From Bifiguratus adelaidae (taxonomy: Eukaryota; Mucoromycota; Endogonomycetes; Endogonales), in assembly GCA_002261195.1 (NCBI GenBank), contig MVBO01000128.1, positions 1 to 43,495 on the forward strand: DNA of 43,495 nucleotides, read 5' to 3'. The position numbers and the translations under genes are program-made. Shown piece by piece: positions 11,535 through 21,583 of this stretch. How positions within the stretch are numbered: the stretch's first letter is position 1; each line of letters starts with the position of its first letter. Below the pieces are notes generated by a model, which worked only from the letters and a program-made list of their open reading frames with translations, was not told where the DNA came from and searched no databases.

Positions 11535-14135
11535 TCAAGTAACGGTAGTATACAATCTAGAAGCCTCTCCCACGGGTGGCATAACCACTTTACCACCATT
11601 AACGGCTGTAGCCATCATTTCCAGTCCTTTCCGAAACTCTTTTTGTACGCTTGGATTGTTGTAGACACCAAAATGTTGAAAAGCGGATTTCCAGTATTCG
11701 TACCAGTCCGCCACTTCCTTGAGATCTGCACTCTCTTGGTCTGCAGTGAGCCACCGGTATATCATGTCGAGCCACTTGGGGAAGAATTCATTCTCCAAGA
11801 GTTGGCCATTGATGACGGGCGATAATAGCGTCGTCCATAACATGACCCATTGCAACGGGTCTAGCTGCTGATCTTGCGGATTGACTTGAAACTCTGTACG
11901 TAGGACATGAACGAGTTTTGGTAGGACAGACTTGATCAAGAATGTCTCCATTTCCGCCGGCTCCCAGACATCCTTCCAAGGATAGATAACTTCAAATGCC
12001 GACGTGTCGCTCGGATGCCATTGTCGCAACGTGATGCTAAACTTTTGCCGGACTGATGTATAAAGCTCCTGCAGTTTTGGATAACCGAGTATGGGTAACC
12101 AAGGGTGCAACCAGGTGTGTACCTTGGCGTCGTCATTTCGGGGATCCCATTCGTTAACTGCTCGTGCCAGTTTTGGAAGGATGAGTTGATCGACAATATT
12201 CTCGAAAATGAATTGCGGAAGCATGGGTGGTTTCCAGGCTGTCAAGAGCTTGATGAGAGGCTCTGACTCATGTGGATCCCAAGCATTGTTGACTGCGCTC
12301 CGTATCTTCGGCAACCATAGGTGATGAAGCATGCTTTCGAACCCAGTCATTCTGAGATCTTGCGGTTTTGAGTTGCGGTTCGGTCGGCCAAGCAGATAAG
12401 CGGCATCCATGTCGACGTCGGGTGGTGGTGGCTGCCAGCTTGTCTTTAATAAAACTCTCCATTTGCATATATCTGCAACGCCTAGCGTTGGATTGTCCAA
12501 AGGTGACCAATGGGTAACTTGACGTCGTAGTATCGTTGTCCATATCGATGCGATGAAGCTGTCCACGCCGTAGTCTTCATATTCCTGCAAATATGGGCCT
12601 GCAAGCTTGAGGAAGATGTCTCCAAAGGTGTTGTCAATGATGCCATCAGACGTCAAGAACTCATCAACCTGCTGTAGAAGAGTGCTTTGGCGCTGAACAA
12701 TGGTGTCAACAAGGGCTTGTAGTTCGGAGAAACGGGACAACTTGTGCTCTTCTTGTTTGAGTGCATCCTCAACGCTGGCCTGATCGCGCTGGTTGGCGGA
12801 TAACTTGTCGTTAGTAATGCGTTGCTCACGTCGAAGATGATCTAGATCGCTTCTCGACATGTCGACAAGCAAGCGAATATTGTGCCGCAACTCGGGTATA
12901 TGAGCAGACATTTCCATCCCGGTGGGGGTTTGTGATCGTAATTGTTGTAAGTCGGCGGCGGACAACTCACGCGCATCTGGTCCTGTCATGTCGATGATTT
13001 TTTGTTGTGCGAGAGATGGTGAACTTGATCTTGATGAGGTGGTAGAAAGGATGTCATTCGCGGTCTTGTACACGGTTTTGGTGATCTTGCGAGCCGTCTG
13101 CGTGCGTCTTCCTTCCCCACCTTCGGGCTTTTTCTTCCACGCAGCGCGTTTGGCAGATTTTCCAACGTCTTGCGGAGTATCGTCGACAATTTCACCACGC
13201 CGACGCGCTTCCTCTTTGTGCTGTTCTGTCATCTCGGTGAAACCTTTGTAAGCCAGACCCATTCTTCCAGGTCGTAGCTTGGTCTCAACTGGATTGACGA
13301 TACCAGCTCCGTCTTGACCTAGACCTGTACCTGCTTGCCATCCCATCTTTTGCAGCATCTTTAAGCCAAAGCCGCTTCCGTGAGCATTAAACTTTGCAAA
13401 GTCCTTGGGGACAGAGACAGGTGGTGTTCCTGGTCGACTAGCTTGGCTCGGCGGTGTTGACCAGCCTGCAGGAGATCCGCCTGACTGACGCGATTGCAAT
13501 GGTGGTTTTTTGCCTTTTGACGAGCCAAATTGCATGGCCGGCATCTCCAAAGGAGGTGGTGCCCTTGTACTAGATCCGTTCAAAGTACTCTGTCTAAGCG
13601 CTGCTGCTGCATTCTGATTCATGCTGCGTAGGGCAGCGTTGTCACTTCGCTCTGGTATATTCTGTGGTGTTTGGTTGAGTGAGTCCATGGAAAGCGTTTG
13701 CCCTTTTGCGAAACCGAGTCCACCTATAGGCGCAGCTGTATCCTCTTCGTCACTTTCCTGAAACTGTTTACGCGGCACGCGAACTGGCTCCGCCGACTCG
13801 TCTCCCGATGAAACGTCTGATCCTTCCGATTCCGAACTCCCTGCCATATCGGTGTCTTGCCCTTCTCGATTGCCTTTTGACTGCGATTTGACAAAAGATA
13901 CTCCAGAGTAGGTCACAGGTCTTCGTCTCGTGTCTCTCCCATCGTATTCATCCTCCTCCTCGTTGAAAATGCCCAACATTGCGTCTTCCTTGGTAAACTT
14001 GCGCCGCTTTCTAAAGTTACCGAATCCGGCGGCTTCCTCTTCGTAATTGCGATCCACTACCTCGAACGATTCCATATCTTCATCCTCCGAGTTGGACGAG
14101 TCCATATCGTCCATGAACTTCTTCCTACGCCCCAT
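11535..14135 (-). CDS. G-patch spliceosome disassembly factor (TFIP11/Ntr1 family)
   Basis: Homologue of tuftelin-interacting protein 11 (yeast Ntr1/Spp382), which activates the helicase Prp43/DHX15 to take apart the intron-lariat spliceosome in the nucleus. The frame is a single exon of 866 residues, unusual here because nearly all neighbours have introns. Seen: acidic TIP_N-like N-terminus, a Ser/Glu-rich stretch (about 100-135), a G-patch at about residues 254-300 (GFGLKMLQKMGWQAGTGLG followed by GIVNPVETKLRPGRMGLAYKG), then a long GCFC-type helical region with the WKPPMLPQFIFENIVDQLILPKL-like block and the PLLQWVMLW-like block near the end. The ATG at 14135 opens with MGRRKKF. It is divergent from the AP-2 mu gene, 120 bases away. 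Confidence 0.94.
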   Translation of the reverse strand: MGRRKKFMDDMDSSNSEDEDMESFEVVDRNYEEEAAGFGNFRKRRKFTKEDAMLGIFNEEEDEYDGRDTRRRPVTYSGVSFVKSQSKGNREGQDTDMAGSSESEGSDVSSGDESAEPVRVPRKQFQESDEEDTAAPIGGLGFAKGQTLSMDSLNQTPQNIPERSDNAALRSMNQNAAAALRQSTLNGSSTRAPPPLEMPAMQFGSSKGKKPPLQSRQSGGSPAGWSTPPSQASRPGTPPVSVPKDFAKFNAHGSGFGLKMLQKMGWQAGTGLGQDGAGIVNPVETKLRPGRMGLAYKGFTEMTEQHKEEARRRGEIVDDTPQDVGKSAKRAAWKKKPEGGEGRRTQTARKITKTVYKTANDILSTTSSRSSSPSLAQQKIIDMTGPDARELSAADLQQLRSQTPTGMEMSAHIPELRHNIRLLVDMSRSDLDHLRREQRITNDKLSANQRDQASVEDALKQEEHKLSRFSELQALVDTIVQRQSTLLQQVDEFLTSDGIIDNTFGDIFLKLAGPYLQEYEDYGVDSFIASIWTTILRRQVTHWSPLDNPTLGVADICKWRVLLKTSWQPPPPDVDMDAAYLLGRPNRNSKPQDLRMTGFESMLHHLWLPKIRSAVNNAWDPHESEPLIKLLTAWKPPMLPQFIFENIVDQLILPKLARAVNEWDPRNDDAKVHTWLHPWLPILGYPKLQELYTSVRQKFSITLRQWHPSDTSAFEVIYPWKDVWEPAEMETFLIKSVLPKLVHVLRTEFQVNPQDQQLDPLQWVMLWTTLLSPVINGQLLENEFFPKWLDMIYRWLTADQESADLKEVADWYEYWKSAFQHFGVYNNPSVQKEFRKGLEMMATAVNGGKVVMPPVGEASRLYTTVT

Positions 14136-14187
14136 TATTGACCGTCACGACAATGGTGAAAGCGCCGCAGAAAACGAGAGTGCAAAT

Positions 14188-14195
14188 TCACGTGA
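14188..14195. promoter_or_regulatory. TCACGTGA palindrome (E-box / Cbf1 CDEI-like)
   Basis: The 120-base spacer between the divergent TFIP11-like and AP-2 mu genes contains TCACGTGA, extended to GTCACGTG on the minus strand. This matches the RTCACRTG consensus of Cbf1/USF-type bHLH factors in fungi. Its position midway between the two starts suggests it serves both genes; binding is inference. Confidence 0.5.
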
Positions 14196-14255
14196 CTTGG
14201 CATTCCAGCGTTTCAGGGCAAGCTTGTGCTCGTTTGCTCTTTGCACCAGAACGCA

Positions 14256-15893
14256 ATGATTAGCGCAATCTTCATATACAATCAGAAAGGCGAGGTACTA
14301 ATATCTCGTCTTTATCGCCACGATCTCAAGTGAGTTGTCTGCTGACCATCGGTCCCAGGCTTTTAGACCATCAGCTAATTGTTCCGGTCGTTCCCTCTAG
14401 GCGTTCGGTGGCCGACATATTTCGCATCCAGGTCATCTCCAACACAGACGTGCGTTCTCCGATAATAACACTTGGTTCGACATCTTTCTTCCACGTTCGA
14501 CACGAAAACCTGTATATTGTTGCGGTCAGTAAATGGAACGCCAATGCGGCATTGATATTCGAGCTCTGCTATCGGGTCGTGAGTATCGGTCGAGGTTACT
14601 TTGGCAAATTTGACGAGGAGGCCGTCAAGAATAACTTTGTCTTGATCTATGAGCTTTTGGATGGTAAAGTCGCGTGCTTTAAGTTAAACATTATGCTAAC
14701 ACTAACTTTAGAAATACTTGATTTCGGATACCCCCAAAACTCGGAGACGGATACGTTAAAGTTATACATTACCACCGAGGGAATCAAGTCTCCTTCAGAA
14801 TCACTTGAATCTTCGTCCAAAATCACCATACAAGCAACCGGCGCAACGTCATGGCGGCGAAGCGACATCAAATACCGCAAAAATGAGGCTTTCGTTGACG
14901 TTATTGAAAGTGTGAATTTGTTGATGAGCAACACAGGCACTGTACTCCGGGCAGATGTCAGCGGGCAGATCATGATGAGAGCGTACTTGTCGGGCACACC
15001 AGAATGCAAATTTGGGCTAAACGACAAGCTACTATTAGAGAAGGATGCTCTCGGTCGCGCCAGGTATGTATCGGGAGCAACCAAATTGTCCGAAAGCACA
15101 AACTCAACTTACTTGCAGCAACGCAGCAAAACGAGCGAATGCAGTAGAGATTGATGACTGCCAATTCCATCAATGCGTGAAACTAGGAAAGTTTGACAGC
15201 GATCGGACGATCAGTTTCATTCCTCCGGATGGCGAGTTTGAACTAATGAGGTGGGTTCGGAAGCAAGTTGCTTGATGCTGCAATTCTTATTCACTTGTAC
15301 TTTCAGGTATCGGACGACCGAAAACGTAAACTTGCCTTTTAAAGTCCATCCTGTGGTGACGGAGGTGGGAAAGTCGCGAATTGAATACCAGATTGCCGTC
15401 AAGGCAAACTTTCCCCCCAAGTTGAATGCCAATAACGTGGTCATCAAGATTCCCACGCCTCTCAACGCAGCCAAAGTCGAAGTCAGGATCAGTGGCAACG
15501 GCAAAGCGAAATACGTACCCGGCGAAAATTGCATCGTATGGAAGTGAGTGTGACCATAGGATCGCATCTGTGGCAGAAATTAAGAAGTTTGTTCCAGGAT
15601 CAATCGATTCCAAGGTCAATCTGAATTTATCCTCAGTGGAGAGGCGACATTGACTTCAATGACGCACAAAAAGGCGTGGTCGCGGCCTCCAATATCCATG
15701 GATTTCCAAGTGCTCATGTTCACATCTTCTGGACTGCTCGTACGATTTTTGAAGGTGTTTGAAAAGTCGGGTTATCAAAGTGTGAAATGGGTCCGATACA
15801 TGACAAAGGCTGGTAGCTACCAGATTCGGGTAAGTTGAACTGTGCATTCAAGGCTAGGTCGTGCACCTGCTTATTGATGATCTATAGTTTTAA
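14256..15893 (+). CDS. apm4: AP-2 complex subunit mu
   Basis: Medium chain of the clathrin adaptor AP-2, which recruits YxxPhi cargo during endocytosis at the plasma membrane. Seven exons: 14256-14329, 14401-14663, 14712-15063, 15119-15250, 15307-15543, 15598-15829 and 15888-15893, total 431 residues, matching animal AP2M1 in size. Seen: longin-like N-terminus ([20 protein letters not shown]), the linker ITTEGI, the mu-homology domain starting [33 protein letters not shown], the [14 protein letters not shown] block and the terminal [13 protein letters not shown]. The last coding exon holds only one Phe codon plus TAA. The ITTEGI linker and full-length match favour AP-2 mu over AP-1 mu. Confidence 0.95.
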
Positions 15894-16001
15894 TCGAGAG
15901 CGAAGCCATCCATTCTTTGTTGTGGGATAGAATGACGACTGTGCACTAAATAAAAGCCTTTACACTGTCTTGTTGCTTTGTTTACCTCGTTGCAAGTCGT
16001 T

Positions 16002-16368
16002 ATGAATGGTGCGTGTGAACAATATGCCGACGTCGGACCACTCTATTGGGCATTCAAATACCCATCAGCGTCCTTTTACAGACCAGAATTGCATCCGCAC
16101 TTTGAACTCAATGCAAGTTATCCACTAGCATTCAAAAATGCGAGACACGGTAAGCGTGTTTCCTCAAAACTGTGCGTGAGCTCATCCAATATGGTCAGAG
16201 GAGCTTGGCTTGCGAAGCACACATACGGAAGCGTCGGCTGTACCCATCCAAGCAAAGCAACAGCACATCACCCGCGCTCTCGAGCAAGTCAAAAGACCTC
16301 AAGATGACATTTTATCTCTCTTTGATATACGAATTCATGTGCCTGCGTACCAAACGAAAGCCCCGTAG
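16002..16368 (+). CDS. Small uncharacterised protein (two exons)
   Basis: I do not recognise this gene. An ATG at 16002 starts a frame that runs to 16149, then a canonical 49-base intron (GTAAGC to GGTCAG) joins 16199, and the frame continues to TAG at 16366-16368, giving 105 residues. The two exon lengths sum to a multiple of three and the junction restores one open frame, which supports a real gene. The N-terminal half is aromatic and Pro-rich (SFYRPELHPHFEL); the C-terminal half is charged (ITRALEQVKRPQDDILSLFDIR). A further in-frame 60-base stretch from GTGCGT (16008) to CAG could be an intron, which would shorten the protein to 85 residues. It ends 43 bases from the convergent minus-strand gene. 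Confidence 0.5.
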
Positions 16369-16411
16369 ACGATGCATGACCCTATCGCATGGCCGGATAT
16401 GTTGCATATTA

Positions 16412-17421
16412 TCAACATAGGGTGGATACGCCACTTTGGATGAGGAGTTGAATCGTCTGTTGCATTCGATCCAATGTATTCGTAAAATGAACCTCGTCGT
16501 TGGACGAGGTAAAGGAGGGAAACCGTGAATGCGTCAATTGCGTGTCTGAAAGCCACGTGTTGGGCTCTTGCGATCGAAAAGAGGTCGGTGGATGCTTAAG
16601 GCGATAAAGGTGTCTTGCGCTCATACATGGTGGCACACATTTACGTTTCTGGCTATGGCGCCTTCGTGAACGCCAGTTCGTGAGGCGCAGTTGCCGATGT
16701 CGGACTGGCCGTGTTTGTGAATGATGGGATGGAGATGGCTTGATGATAGCGTGGCTCGCCATAGCAGCAAAATCCTGAAGCTCAGCTAATTGAGCGCTGA
16801 TGCTGTCGATGCGTTGTAAAAATTCGGATTCATGAGGAATACATGTCAAGGTTGGGGAGTCGACGGAAAATTCTGGTTCAGACTCGTTGATACTTGCGCA
16901 AGAGACGTGTGAAGGAGTCATCGTGTGTGCCGTCACGGCTGGAGTTGCTTTGGCTAAGCGGCACAGGACAATGGAAAGCGCCCACGCGTAGATGATTGTA
17001 TCTCGTGCAATGATGGTCAAGCCTTGGATGTAATCTCGTCCTGAAGGAGCTGTTAGATACCATGGCTACCCTCTTACGCATACATACCTTTGGAGACGGA
17101 CTGATTGCCGGACTGAAGCGTGATATCGAATGAGGATGGCCTTGTGGTGGCGGCGACGATATCATTTCCCTCAATGGAAACGTCGTACTCTGCTAAATCG
17201 CGCCAAGAATATTCGCGCGGGGCTACGGCATTAGGCACTGCGGCCCCATTTTGCAGCAGGAGATCGAATCGTAGGAGACGGATGCGATAATCCCAGTCAT
17301 TAATACATATATCGAACGATAGCAAGGCATCCTGCAACACAGCCGCCGTGAATTTTGCATCATACCAGGGCGCAGCTTCCGGGAACAAGTCAATCTTCAC
17401 GCCAAAGCTCCAGGTAATCAT
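16412..17421 (-). CDS. Uncharacterised protein with one hydrophobic segment
   Basis: Not recognised. Two exons on the minus strand, 17421-17088 and 17040-16412, join in phase at a 47-base intron and give 320 residues. The first third (about 1-110) is acidic and aromatic, looks folded and beta-rich (WSFGVKIDLFPEAAPWYD, CINDWDYRIRLLRFDLLL). Around residues 117-136 a moderately hydrophobic stretch (TIIARDTIIYAWALSIVL) could be a membrane helix. The rest is Ser/His/Arg-rich with a short predicted coil (EFLQRIDSISAQLAELQDF) and a basic cluster (RSRRRHSQKRK). It could be a membrane-anchored protein, but that is inference. Its start faces the Zn2Cys6 gene across about 750 bases. Confidence 0.6.
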
Positions 17422-18170
17422 TGGTCAAGTGTTGCTAGAGTTTTATCCTTCCCTAGACCTAGTACAAGCCGCAACGTCATTGACGCTTCACGCCAGACCG
17501 AGTTTATCCGTCATGCGATAGATTCCCCTTTATACTCAAAGAGCGATCCACAGGAATGCCGTTCATTTTGAAATCCCTATCCCCCTTATGCCTACAGTTC
17601 TCTCGGATGAACGCCAGTGCCTTTAGAAATGCAAGCAAAGCACAGACTTGCGTGTGATGGTTGCTAATATTGGCGTGCGATGCGTAGATTCCTCCTTGCA
17701 CAGTGATGCAAGCCATAAAAGGCAAAGTCAGTATCGCTTTATATCGCTTTCACGATCCTGGTAAACCCCAACGACATCACTAATCTTGGATCAATCCGCA
17801 TCGACTGCATCTTCAACCTATTTGTTCTCTCCCTGAAGGGTCATGCGTCGATACTTGTTTCTCTTTAGCATGGATAGCTCGGTTGAATTTTACTCCGAAA
17901 CCCCAGGAGCGATGTGAAACAGAGTGATCCGAGGACATGGATTGCTTGGCACTGCAACGGAAGGCAACGGCATCTAAAGGGATTAGGATCCTTCAAGGCA
18001 AAGCAGCACATAACTTCCCATATTCACATCGGATGTGCATTGAATAGCCTCCGTAGAAGCACAATCTCGCCACAGGGCATCATCATTCAAAAGGTTCAAC
18101 GCTTTGAAATTTCCTGGAATTTAAAGTGCCTTTTATCTGCTTGTTGACAATTCCGCCCCCCCCGCTCTTC
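17422..18170. other. Long divergent intergenic region
   Basis: About 750 bases between the minus-strand uncharacterised gene and the Zn2Cys6 gene. Short open frames occur on both strands but none has a convincing start, splice pattern or family motif. There is a run of eight C at 18156-18163 just before the transcription factor ATG. A regulated promoter for the transcription factor is likely; I see no RNA gene. Confidence 0.5.
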
Positions 18171-20504
18171 ATGCCTTTCACAGAGGATGATATGGACCTA
18201 GCCAAGATCAAGACAGAGGAACTTTCGTACGAAACACCCCACACACCAACACCATTGCAGGTGCGGATACGGTCGAATCCTTGCGAAAACTGTCGAACGA
18301 GACGAAGAAAGTGTACCTACGACAGGCCGTCTTGCGAGCGATGTCTGAAACAAGGCAAGGAATGCGTTTACATACGAAACATTGCCCCTGATGATCAGCA
18401 ATACGAGCGTGACCTTCTACTGAAAGAGTCGTTGCCCTCCACCATAGATGAGGTCGAGCAGACGATTGAGGAGATGGAGGCACAACTGAATGAATACCGT
18501 ACCAGAGCAGCCTCGCAACGTCTACAGCCCGTGCAAGGCTCTTTCGCATCAATGGATACGCGGTATAAGGTATCTAACCCATACTGCTTGCCTATTATTC
18601 AATCAGAAGCTTCACCGCCCACTTCCGATCATTCCAGCCCACCCTCACTTTACGAAGGAGTGTCCTCTGAAGAGAGTGCGACAGAAATTGAAAGCGCTGC
18701 TCGCGTGCAATCTGAGACATTGCGGGAACGAAACGGGCGGATGTATGCCTCTCCGTCCTCTTTAGGTGGCTCAACATCATCGTCCCTCCAAACGCAACGA
18801 ACAATGTCCTTGGACGATGCTATGCATTTGCAAACCTTCAAAACCGGTCTCGGTTGGGATATCCAAGTTATGGATGACGGTCTCCGCATTCAGACCAACA
18901 TTCGCTCGTATGTCGATCTTTTGCAACAACTCTTATATCCGCTGAGAACATCACTTCAAGTCTTGCTTTCGGAATCTAAGACACCACCATCCTCCTTACG
19001 TTTTCCTCCCAATGTCCTGCACACACAAAACTCAAGCATACAATCGTCAATTTCTAGCGGATTACCGCAAGCTTTTCAAACGACGGTATTAACCAAGAAT
19101 CGACGGTCTAGTGGTATAAATCATCGAGTATCTAAACTTCTCCATGGAAGAATGCCAGAAGACCTCGGAACTCTCCCACAATCATCGCAATCCGCCCACA
19201 TCAATGACCACCTGACTGTCGAGCTGGTGAAGCTACACTTTCTGTGTTCAAATATCCGTAACAGCGATATCGACGAGAAATACTATTATAATCATTGGTT
19301 CAATAGTCAGAACCCTACAAATGAACCCCTTACATGTGCCATGGTAGCGATGGCAGCAGCCCTTCCATGTCAGCACACAAGGCGCTGTTCTGCCCTGCAA
19401 GGTCTAAGTTTGGATAGCGTCTGCAACGTTTATTTCGCCAGGTCAAGGCAGCTCCTACAAGACTCTTTCGACGAATATTCACTGCGAAACATGATTGCCT
19501 ACCTTTTGTTGGCGCGGTGTGCCTGGTTTTCACTACGCGTCAAGCAATCACATCAGTATAGAGGGCTTGCACTGAACATGGCGGAGCTTCTTCTACGGCA
19601 CGAATTCAACCATAAGGACGCCGAGTCCAGGACAGTCGAACATGAGATGTTTGTTCGAAACTATTGGATCCTACTCAGTCTCGATCTTCTCGTCAAAAAG
19701 CTCAGCATCAATCAACATGAAATGTCGACCTTTGTCGACTATATCGGTCGGATAGGACTTCCTATACCACGTCTCGGCGAAAGCAACTCGGCAGTTCGGG
19801 CGGTGATAGCGCAGCAACACATCATCAGTTACCGCGCTACCTATGATACAATCATAAAGCGTATATTGGCCAAGAATGTATCGGAAGTGCCACTACAAAC
19901 AATTACAGAAGCCGAAGATGCATTATATCTCTGGTATAGTAACATCCCCGCAGACTTCCAACTCCCCACCTATCTCACCTTAGCACCCAACCAAACATTT
20001 ATGGATGTCCTCGAGACATGTTCGTCGCTCGACTATCACGCCTTTTATCTTTCAGCCCAATTTCACAGTTGCCTTCTCCGCATCCATCAATTCTTCCTTC
20101 CAGACCATTCCAACCCAAGCAAACCACCTTCTCAACTTGCTCTACGATCCCAGGCCATAGCGTTGCAGTGTGCCAACATCATCACCGACCTAGCGCGTAT
20201 TCATCGGCGATACGAGTGGTGTCAATATGGCTTAAATGGTCTCTTCCTTGTCATCAACGTGCACCATGAAAACAGCAAGAGCCCCAATCCCTTCATTCGA
20301 TGTGAGGCCAAGAAGGGACTCGAGCTATGCCAACAAATTGTAGAACGCGCCTTCCCGGACGAGAAGGATGCGATATTTCAGGACGATTTTAACAGTGATG
20401 ATTCGACTGGAGAAAGTTCAGGAGAATCTGATACACGATTGCGTGTCCTCATCAAGCGGAGCTTCGCATCTGCTCTACAGGGCTCTGGCATTGTATCTGT
20501 ATAG
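18171..20504 (+). CDS. Zn2Cys6 fungal transcription factor
   Basis: Fungal-specific zinc binuclear cluster regulator, nuclear, target genes unknown. A single exon of 777 residues from the ATG at 18171. Seen: a Zn2Cys6 cluster at about residues 38-65 with spacing C-x2-C-x6-C-x6-C-x2-C-x6-C (CENC, KC, SC, RC, EC), followed by a linker and a short acidic coiled stretch (TIDEVEQTIEEMEAQLNEY), a Ser-rich linker, and a long helical middle region typical of the fungal transcription factor domain (LAMVAMAAALPCQH, ARSRQLLQD, LRNMIAYLLLARCAWF). The earlier in-frame GTG at 18126 is not needed as a start. The acidic Ser/Asp tail (SDDSTGESSGESD) might be an activation segment. Confidence 0.93.
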   Translation: MPFTEDDMDLAKIKTEELSYETPHTPTPLQVRIRSNPCENCRTRRRKCTYDRPSCERCLKQGKECVYIRNIAPDDQQYERDLLLKESLPSTIDEVEQTIEEMEAQLNEYRTRAASQRLQPVQGSFASMDTRYKVSNPYCLPIIQSEASPPTSDHSSPPSLYEGVSSEESATEIESAARVQSETLRERNGRMYASPSSLGGSTSSSLQTQRTMSLDDAMHLQTFKTGLGWDIQVMDDGLRIQTNIRSYVDLLQQLLYPLRTSLQVLLSESKTPPSSLRFPPNVLHTQNSSIQSSISSGLPQAFQTTVLTKNRRSSGINHRVSKLLHGRMPEDLGTLPQSSQSAHINDHLTVELVKLHFLCSNIRNSDIDEKYYYNHWFNSQNPTNEPLTCAMVAMAAALPCQHTRRCSALQGLSLDSVCNVYFARSRQLLQDSFDEYSLRNMIAYLLLARCAWFSLRVKQSHQYRGLALNMAELLLRHEFNHKDAESRTVEHEMFVRNYWILLSLDLLVKKLSINQHEMSTFVDYIGRIGLPIPRLGESNSAVRAVIAQQHIISYRATYDTIIKRILAKNVSEVPLQTITEAEDALYLWYSNIPADFQLPTYLTLAPNQTFMDVLETCSSLDYHAFYLSAQFHSCLLRIHQFFLPDHSNPSKPPSQLALRSQAIALQCANIITDLARIHRRYEWCQYGLNGLFLVINVHHENSKSPNPFIRCEAKKGLELCQQIVERAFPDEKDAIFQDDFNSDDSTGESSGESDTRLRVLIKRSFASALQGSGIVSV

Positions 20505-20759
20505 AATGTAGAGAATAGAAATCTTTTCGAAGTGCAAAACCAGACATACAACATTTATTCTACATCCATTGACTTGAATCTCCCGTTTCCGCCTGATTTT
20601 TATACGAACAATAATCCTTTGACCTTTGCCTGTGATGCTGTGATTGTCCACCGTGGAGTGCCAATTGGTCGTTGCACAGAGAAATCGAAGGACGTCGAAA
20701 GAACGAGTTGCCTAAAAGGGGAATCCGTTGGCAACCAACGTCTCTTACCGGTTCACGCA

Positions 20760-21513
20760 ATGGCCACTCGAGTTGAAGAGTCTATCATCGTTTTTGCTCC
20801 CTTGGAGAAGGTGAGTAAGACTGAGCAAGGTCACTCTGCATGCAAGCGAACGCTATCTGCACTATGTCCACCCTAGTCGTCGTTTCGCACTCCCTTGCCT
20901 ATTGTGTGACGACTGTTGCGCCAACACTAACGACCTGTAGGTTTGGGCTGCCGTCAGGACCGCAGAGTTTGGATGGTGGAGTATTTTAAAGAATGTGACT
21001 CTGGAGGCAAAAGACAATGCTTCAGGCAAGTAGCGCTACGCAACAATTGCCTCTCCACTGACCTCGTAGGTAGTCGGCGGTGTTCGTCAATTGACCTTCA
21101 AGGACGGTACGGTTCAAAAGATTCGTCTCGTGGAACTATCTGGTATGCCGTACGCCTCCGCTTCCGTTGATGGTTTATTCAATGTCCTCTAGACTTGAGC
21201 AATTCGGTGTCCTATGAGATTATTGAGTCGGATCCTGCTGTGGACTATTTCTCGTCCTTGCAGACGATTTCCGTTTACTGTGTGACTTCGGTAAGCATGA
21301 AGACATACCTGCGAACGATGAATGACACATGTACAGGACAACTCTACCTTTGTCAGATGGACCGCCGAATTCTCGTCGGATGCTTCTCAAGGTAAGCCAT
21401 CCATACATAACCACACAATGTCACACTCAGATTCATCGATGAATCTAGCCGTCATTCAAGATAGTCGCTACAAGCGCAAGGAAGGTCTCGAGGATCTTAA
21501 AAACGCCTTTTAA
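20760..21513 (+). CDS. SRPBCC (START/Bet v1-like) fold protein
   Basis: Small helix-grip protein of the polyketide cyclase/dehydrase (SRPBCC) superfamily, which bind hydrophobic ligands; the role here is unknown. Six exons: 20760-20810, 20941-21025, 21074-21142, 21193-21290, 21337-21391 and 21449-21513, giving 140 residues. Seen: N-terminal ESIIVFAPLEKVWAAVR, the central GGVRQLTFKDGT turn with a following LVELSD strand, a YEIIESDPAVDYFSSL strand pair, FVRWTAEFS, and the C-terminal amphipathic helix. Intron 2 (21026-21073) uses a GC donor. No signal peptide. The next gene's start is only 70 bases beyond its stop. Confidence 0.8.
21026..21073 (+). other. GC-AG intron in the SRPBCC gene
   Basis: The exon 2/3 junction needs donor GCAAGT and acceptor AGGTAG. 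This is the only choice I found that keeps the conserved GGVRQLTF frame open. An earlier AG at 21069 would shift the frame. Confidence 0.65.
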
Positions 21514-21583
21514 CTCTTCAATGCTTCTCTTCTTTCATTCTCTTCTCTACTTAAAGACCGAGTGTGAAATTCTTGACTACACA

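Noticed and set aside
17504-17725. Minus-strand open frame in the long intergenic region
   Set aside because: No motif, no splice support and composition like the surrounding spacer.
18126-18170. GTG-initiated N-terminal extension of the first Zn2Cys6 factor
   Set aside because: Nuclear fungal genes rarely start at GTG and an ATG in frame follows at 18171.
21521-21583. Earlier ATG for the 3-hydroxyisobutyryl-CoA hydrolase
   Set aside because: It is 8 bases after the previous gene's stop and adds a hydrophobic, acidic-containing leader unlike a mitochondrial presequence.
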